A stretch of DNA of 64,000 nucleotides, from contig QCCX01000002.1 of the NCBI GenBank assembly GCA_003278845.1, positions 62,001 through 126,000 on the forward strand, in the 5' to 3' direction. Below the pieces are notes generated by a model. That model saw nothing but the letters and a program-made list of their open reading frames with translations, was not told the DNA's origin and made no database searches. Made by a program: the position numbers and the translations under genes. This stretch comes from Prochlorococcus sp. AG-347-O22. GTDB lineage: Bacteria > Cyanobacteriota > Cyanobacteriia > PCC-6307 > Cyanobiaceae. Shown here one piece after another: positions 59,454 to 64,000 of this stretch. The stretch's first letter is position 1. Every line of letters starts with the position of its first letter.

Positions 59454-60506
59454 GTGATTTTTAACAGATTTAAATTTTCTAGAGATATTGGCATAGATTT
59501 GGGGACGGCCAACACCCTGATACACGTATCAGGTAAGGGCGTTGTTTTACAAGAGCCTTCTGTAGTAGCTATGGATTTAGAGGAAGGGATTCCATTGGCT
59601 GTTGGTAAAGAAGCAAAGTTAATGCTTGGAAGAACGCCTGGCAATATTAGAGCCGTAAGACCGCTTCGAGATGGTGTTATTGCAGATTTTGATGCTGCGG
59701 AGCAAATGATTAAAACATTTATTCAAAAATGTAACGAAGGCAAAGGTATAGTTGCTCCAAGAATAGTTATTGGTATTCCAAGTGGAGTTACAAGTGTCGA
59801 ACGAAGAGCAGTAAGAGAAGCTGGATTAGCAGGAGCTAGAGAAGTTCACTTGATAGATGAACCTGTTGCAGCAGCAATAGGTGCATCATTACCAGTAACT
59901 GAGCCAATTGGTACTATGATTGTTGATATTGGTGGTGGAACTACTGAGGTTGCAGTATTAAGTTTGGGTGGAACTGTATTAAGTGAATCTGTACGAATAG
60001 CAGGCGATGAAATAAATGAATCAATTGCCTTATACCTTAAAAAAGTTCATAATTTAGTTGTTGGAGAGAGAACTGCAGAAGATATCAAGATTAAAATTGG
60101 ATCTGCATTCCCAGATGATGAATTTGATAAAACTACTTTAGAGGTGAGAGGTTTACATCTTTTATCTGGTCTTCCTAGGTCAGTCACTTTAACTTCAGGA
60201 GAAATTAGAGAAGCTATGGCTGAAACACTGAGCAAAATAGTTGAAGCTGTAAAAAGAACTTTAGAGCGAACTCCTCCTGAACTTGCGGCAGATATTGTTG
60301 ATAGAGGGATTATGCTTGCAGGTGGTGGAGCTTTAGTTAGAGGTATTAATGATTTATTGAGTGATGAAACGGGAATTTTTACTCACATAGCAGAAAATCC
60401 CCTGCTTTGTGTAGTTAATGGATGTGGGGAGGTTCTTGATGATTTTAAAAAACTTAAAAGAGTTGTTGATACTCCAGAATTTATAAGGAACGCGATAAGA
60501 GATTAA
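59454..60506 (+). CDS. mreB: Rod-shape-determining actin homologue MreB
   Basis: The 350-residue protein has the phosphate-1 motif [19 protein letters not shown] near 14-32, the phosphate-2 motif [14 protein letters not shown] near 161-174 and the adenosine motif [14 protein letters not shown] near 283-296. The start is GTG, and the N-terminus has an amphipathic [10 protein letters not shown] stretch that may bind membrane. It organises lateral wall synthesis with MreC and MreD, encoded next. It is preceded by the 132-bp divergent gap to ssb. Confidence 0.97.
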   Translation: MIFNRFKFSRDIGIDLGTANTLIHVSGKGVVLQEPSVVAMDLEEGIPLAVGKEAKLMLGRTPGNIRAVRPLRDGVIADFDAAEQMIKTFIQKCNEGKGIVAPRIVIGIPSGVTSVERRAVREAGLAGAREVHLIDEPVAAAIGASLPVTEPIGTMIVDIGGGTTEVAVLSLGGTVLSESVRIAGDEINESIALYLKKVHNLVVGERTAEDIKIKIGSAFPDDEFDKTTLEVRGLHLLSGLPRSVTLTSGEIREAMAETLSKIVEAVKRTLERTPPELAADIVDRGIMLAGGGALVRGINDLLSDETGIFTHIAENPLLCVVNGCGEVLDDFKKLKRVVDTPEFIRNAIRD

Positions 60507-60510
60507 TAAT

Positions 60511-61263
60511 ATGTTAAACATCCGACGGATTTCTTCTAGTCGTTGGTGGCATAAAAAGAAAATTTGGATATTTTTAGGAATTTTTTTATTTTTAGTCTTT
60601 GTAAGAATTTCAAAAGGATCTTTATATAAAGATTTTTTTTACTTTATTTCTAGGCCTTTTTGGCCTGGTCAATTTCAAAAAGAAGTTATTCTAAAGAGCA
60701 TCAATCAAGAATCTTTAATAAAATCAAATCTTCTGAACAAGGATAATATTAGATTGCGGGAAATCTTATCTCTTCAACAATCATCCAGCAATGATAAGAT
60801 TTCAGCAGCAGTTATTTCGAGAAAAACAGGAGGTTGGTGGAGACAAATAATTTTAAACAAAGGTTCAAAAGATGGAGTGGAAATTGGTAGTGCTGTCACT
60901 GGCCCAGGAGGATTATTAGGAAGAGTAAATAATACTTCTTTATTTACTTCGTCGGTTACTTTAATAACTTCTCCAGAAAGTAAATTAGGTGTATGGGTTG
61001 ATAGAAGTCAAATTAATGGATTACTGGTTGGTTCAGGAGATGATCATCCTAGTTTAATACTTTATTCAGAAGCGGCTGATATAAAAGTCGGAGATTTTGT
61101 ATCATCTTCTCCTGCTAGTTCTTTATTACCTCCAAATATCCCCATTGGCATTGTCCAATCTATAGATGAGACATCCCAATCAAAAAAAACGGCAAAAATT
61201 TCACTTTTGGCAAAACCTCACTTAATTGATTGGGTGCAAATTTTGAAATTAAATATTCAATGA
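60511..61263 (+). CDS. mreC: Rod-shape-determining protein MreC
   Basis: The 250-residue protein has a short cytosolic N-terminus and one membrane helix (about 17-36). A coiled-coil stretch follows (KEVILKSINQESLIKSNLLNKDNIRLREILSL, about 52-85), then the MreC beta-domains (ILNKGSKDGVEIGSAVTGPGGLLGRV near 110-135). It is periplasmic and links MreB to the wall synthases. It lies 4 bp after mreB and overlaps mreD by 4 bp. Confidence 0.94.
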   Translation: MLNIRRISSSRWWHKKKIWIFLGIFLFLVFVRISKGSLYKDFFYFISRPFWPGQFQKEVILKSINQESLIKSNLLNKDNIRLREILSLQQSSSNDKISAAVISRKTGGWWRQIILNKGSKDGVEIGSAVTGPGGLLGRVNNTSLFTSSVTLITSPESKLGVWVDRSQINGLLVGSGDDHPSLILYSEAADIKVGDFVSSSPASSLLPPNIPIGIVQSIDETSQSKKTAKISLLAKPHLIDWVQILKLNIQ

Positions 61264-61778
61264 ATAAATTTTTTACCAACAAATTATCCATTATAAGCTT
61301 TTTTTTTATTCCAATTATTTTTTTATGGCACCCTAGTTGGTTTGGATTTTTAGGTGTTCAGCCTTATTGGCCGTTATTTTGGTTATTGCCTTGGGCAATG
61401 ATTAATGGATCAATTAATGGATTAGTATTTGGTTTGTTTTTAGGTCTTATCTTAGATTCTCTAACTTTAAATGAAAGTTTTACTCAAATTCCAGGCCTAA
61501 TTTTTTGTGGATTTTTCTTTGGGAGAATTAAATCACATAGTGATATTTTGGTGGGACATTTTAGGTATGGTTTAATTTGTTCTTTTGGGAGTTTTTTATG
61601 CGGTATTCTTTATCTTGCACAAATTTTGTTTAGAAATTTTTTAGATGGTAATTTTTTAATGTTTATTCCTGGTGTAAAAAATATCTTAGCTGAAGTTTTT
61701 TTGACAGGTTTGTTTGCTCCTTTTATTTGCTCCCAACTTATAAGGATGTTTAAATTTTCAAGAAGACAATTGTGGTAA
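61260..61778 (+). CDS. mreD: Rod-shape-determining membrane protein MreD
   Basis: The 172-residue, strongly hydrophobic protein has about five membrane helices. The frame is open 10 codons further upstream to a TTG, but the ATG at 61260 overlaps the mreC stop (ATGA), the usual coupled start, so I chose it. MreD sequences are weakly conserved, and the call rests on size, hydrophobicity and position after mreB and mreC. The stretch GLVFGLFLGLILDSL is typical. Confidence 0.88.
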   Translation: MNKFFTNKLSIISFFFIPIIFLWHPSWFGFLGVQPYWPLFWLLPWAMINGSINGLVFGLFLGLILDSLTLNESFTQIPGLIFCGFFFGRIKSHSDILVGHFRYGLICSFGSFLCGILYLAQILFRNFLDGNFLMFIPGVKNILAEVFLTGLFAPFICSQLIRMFKFSRRQLW

Positions 61779-61957
61779 TAAATTTCGTCAAGAAGTAAAA
61801 AGTGCTTTAAAAAATTTATATTTTTAAATTATTTAAAATTTTTTTAAACCTATGGAATATCTCTAAGAGGGTTCGTAATGTTATATTTTTAATTGTTAGA
61901 ATAAAAATTCAATGCAATAGTTCTTTGCTTTGAAATATCGAGAAATCTTTTTTAACT

Positions 61958-62704
61958 ATGTCAAAAGCAAGAATTTTAGTTGTTGATGATGAACCAGCAG
62001 TTTTGAAGGTATTAGTTACGAGGCTTCAACTAGCTGGATACCAAGTTTATTCAGCTACTAACGGCGAAGAAGCTCTTGAATCTTTCCATAGGGATTCCCC
62101 TGACTTAATAGTTCTTGATGTTATGCTTCCAAAAATGGATGGATTTGCTGTTTGTAGAAGAATTAGAGCTGAGTCAGTTGTACCAATAATATTTTTAACT
62201 GCTCTAGAAGCCATTTCAGAGAGAGTTGCTGGTTTGGATTTAGGAGCTGATGATTACTTATCTAAACCATTTAGCCCAAAAGAGTTAGAGGCCAGAATAG
62301 CTACAATTTTGAGAAGAATGGGGCCAACTGTATCTGTTACTGAAACCAAAGAAGTGCCTTCAGGAAAAGGAGTTATGAAATTTGGAAGTTTAGTTGTTGA
62401 TACTAATCGCAGACAAGTTTCTCGAGCTGGAGATAGAATTAGCCTAACTTATACTGAATTTAGTCTCCTAGAGTTATTATTCGATGAACCTGGTAAGGTT
62501 GTTCCTCGAGCAGAAATTTTGGAACAGCTGTGGGGCTATCCTCCTCGTAGAGCTGCAGATTTACGAGTCGTAGATGTATACGTAGCAAGACTAAGAGGTA
62601 AATTGGAACCAGATCCAAGAAATCCAGAATTAATATTAACTGTTAGAGGGATTGGTTACGCATCCCAGAGAGTTGGCGAAACAGCAACATCTTTGGCAAG
62701 TTGA
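61958..62704 (+). CDS. rpaB: OmpR-family response regulator RpaB (Ycf27)
   Basis: The 248-residue protein has a receiver domain with Asp pair DDE at 10-12, the phosphorylated Asp54 in VLDVMLPKMDG and Lys103 in SKPFSP. A winged-helix DNA-binding domain follows (SLTYTEFSLLELLFDEPGKVVPRAEILEQLWGYPP region, then RVVDVYVARLRGKLEPDPRNPELILTVRG). The sequence is closer to RpaB than RpaA at the EXRXXGLxLGADDY region and the C-terminal domain. RpaB, partnered with the kinase NblS, controls high-light and photosynthesis genes through HLR1 sites. It is separated from mreD by a 179-bp gap and followed by lysS. Confidence 0.82.
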   Translation: MSKARILVVDDEPAVLKVLVTRLQLAGYQVYSATNGEEALESFHRDSPDLIVLDVMLPKMDGFAVCRRIRAESVVPIIFLTALEAISERVAGLDLGADDYLSKPFSPKELEARIATILRRMGPTVSVTETKEVPSGKGVMKFGSLVVDTNRRQVSRAGDRISLTYTEFSLLELLFDEPGKVVPRAEILEQLWGYPPRRAADLRVVDVYVARLRGKLEPDPRNPELILTVRGIGYASQRVGETATSLAS

Positions 62705-62754
62705 GCAATAGTCTGATAATTTTATTAAATAAAACAAATATATTTAAATAAATT

Positions 62755-64000
62755 TTGTCTGAAATAAAAGAAGCGCGCTTACAAAAAGCTAGTTCACTCG
62801 TTAATAAAGGATTTGCTTCTTACGCTCAGAGCTTTAAGGTTTCACATACTACCAGTTTTCTTATTCAAAAATTTGATTATCTAGAAAATGGTCAAGAGGA
62901 AGACTTCAGTGTTTCTATTGCTGGTAGAGTTCTGGCAAAAAGGGTAATGGGCAAAATTGCCTTTTTCACAATAAGCGATCAAGAAGGTCAGATTCAGCTT
63001 TATCTAGATAAAAGGATTATTAATTTCGATTTAGAAAAACAAAAATTACTTTCTTTTGAAGATCTCAAGGAAATAGTAGATATTGGTGATTGGATAGGCG
63101 TCTATGGAACTATTAAAAAAACTAATAAAGGTGAGCTTTCAATTAAAGTAGAAAAATGGGAAATGCTATCCAAATCATTACAACCTCTCCCAGATAAATG
63201 GCATGGATTGACTGATATTGAAAAAAGATATAGACAGCGTTATTTAGATTTAATAGTAAATCCTCACTCCAAAAATGTATTTAAAACCAGAGCGAAATGT
63301 ATAAGTTTTATAAGAAAATGGCTTGATAATAGAAATTTTTTAGAGATAGAGACTCCAATTCTGCAATCTGAAGCTGGTGGTGCTGAAGCAAGACCATTCA
63401 TAACTCATCACAATACATTAGATATTCCTTTGTATTTAAGAATAGCTACAGAATTACATTTAAAGAGAATGGTTGTTGGAGGTTTTGAGAAAGTATATGA
63501 ATTGGGAAGAATCTTCCGTAATGAGGGGATAAGTACAAGACATAATCCAGAATTCACCTCAGTTGAAATTTACGAAGCTTATTCCGATTATGTAGATATG
63601 ATGAATTTAACTGAAGAATTGATTAAAGATATCGTAGCTGATGCATGTGGGTCTTTAATTATAAATTATCAAAATAAAGAAATTGATTTTTCTAAGCCTT
63701 GGTCAAGAATTTCCATGAAAGCTATTGTCAAAAAATATACAGGGATTGATTTTGATTCTTTCAGTGGAGATTTTCTAGCAGCAAAACAAGCCGTTAAAAA
63801 TATCAATGTTGATTGTTCTAATAAAGTAAATACTATGGGAAGACTTTTAAATGAGGTCTTCGAGCAAAAAGTAGAATCAAAACTTATAGAACCCACTTTT
63901 GTTATTGATTATCCTGTTGAAATTTCCCCTTTAGCTAGGCCTCATCACGATAATAAAGAAATAGTTCAGAGATTTGAATTATTCATTGTTGGTCGAGAAC
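62755..64000 (+). CDS. lysS: Lysyl-tRNA synthetase (class II), N-terminal part, runs off the right edge
   Basis: An open frame from TTG at 62755 reaches the window edge with 415 codons. It has the anticodon-binding OB-fold (VSIAGRVLAKRVMGKIAFFTISDQEGQIQLYL near 57-88). Class II motif 1 follows (FIRKWLDNRNFLEIETPILQSEAGGAEARPF near 183-213), then motif 2 with FRNEGISTRHNPEFT near 259-273. The TTG is the only start candidate at the expected N-terminus (SEIKEARLQKASSL follows). It begins 50 bp after the rpaB stop. Motif 3 lies beyond the window. Confidence 0.95.
   Translation, partial: MSEIKEARLQKASSLVNKGFASYAQSFKVSHTTSFLIQKFDYLENGQEEDFSVSIAGRVLAKRVMGKIAFFTISDQEGQIQLYLDKRIINFDLEKQKLLSFEDLKEIVDIGDWIGVYGTIKKTNKGELSIKVEKWEMLSKSLQPLPDKWHGLTDIEKRYRQRYLDLIVNPHSKNVFKTRAKCISFIRKWLDNRNFLEIETPILQSEAGGAEARPFITHHNTLDIPLYLRIATELHLKRMVVGGFEKVYELGRIFRNEGISTRHNPEFTSVEIYEAYSDYVDMMNLTEELIKDIVADACGSLIINYQNKEIDFSKPWSRISMKAIVKKYTGIDFDSFSGDFLAAKQAVKNINVDCSNKVNTMGRLLNEVFEQKVESKLIEPTFVIDYPVEISPLARPHHDNKEIVQRFELFIVGRE

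Noticed and set aside
61871..61890. HLR1-like direct repeat upstream of rpaB (autoregulation)
   Set aside because: GTTCGTAA-TG-TTATATTT has the right spacing, but neither half contains the TTACA core.

Overview
The window is contiguous chromosomal core DNA from a marine picocyanobacterium, most likely a high-light Prochlorococcus. The evidence is very AT-rich sequence (about one third G+C by eye), short intergenic gaps and genes packed on both strands. It also carries cyanobacterial genes: psbZ, rpaB, sqdB/sqdX, ycf37- and ycf23-like genes, a DesC-type desaturase and a cyanobacterial-type precorrin-8X methylmutase. No phage, transposon, CRISPR array or genomic island is visible, and one tRNA gene (Gly-GCC) is present. 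The species call is inference from gene content and composition.

Layout. 1-7.4 kb: a cut-off ATP-dependent DNA ligase-like gene, a small membrane-anchored protein, a SprT-like metalloprotease, an unknown protein, then a minus-strand run desC-like > rplI > dnaB > mnmG > chorismate lyase-like. 7.5-13.2 kb: plus-strand run of a conserved unknown, a PLP lyase, gcvH, gcvP and a small unknown. 13.2-17.7 kb: minus-strand sulfolipid genes sqdB > sqdX, preceded by rpmI > rplT > ycf37-like > thiG. 17.8-20.7 kb: a SpoIID-domain protein and a membrane glycosyltransferase. 20.7-26.1 kb: minus-strand protein quality-control block tig > clpP > clpX, then dnaX. 26.2-31.3 kb: asd-dapA-rnj converging on tilS. 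31.3-40.5 kb: ycf23-like, uvrB, holA > lysC, cobH, mutS. 40.5-48.7 kb: psbZ, ribH, tRNA-Gly, an NTF2-like protein, a GNAT protein, secA, and a minus-strand run miaA > infC > gntR-type regulator > cysE. 48.8-53.3 kb: gyrB, a small secreted SH3-like protein, a crcB pair and mgtE. 53.4-64 kb: a group-2 sigma factor, an alpha/beta hydrolase, a sugar kinase, tsaE, ahcY, a DedA protein, ssb, mreBCD, rpaB and the start of lysS.

How the genes work together. Replication and repair are well represented (dnaB, dnaX, holA, ssb, gyrB, mutS, uvrB, ligase-like), as are translation (rplI, rplT, rpmI, infC, lysS, mnmG, tilS, miaA, tsaE) and protein fate (tig, clpP, clpX, secA). asd, dapA and lysC supply the aspartate/lysine pathway. 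sqdB and sqdX, the desaturase and perhaps the glycosyltransferase at 19.4 kb serve membrane lipids. mreBCD and the SpoIID protein concern the cell wall. rpaB and the sigma factor are the main regulators.

I found no new multigene system. The items most worth a second look are non-coding or small-scale: an A8 slippery run in dnaX at the position expected for making a short gamma form; a hairpin plus T7 tract just upstream of gyrB; a beta-clamp-type motif in an N-terminal extension of MutS; a hairpin whose loop is the dapA stop codon; and two HLR1-type half-sites in front of the sigma factor gene.
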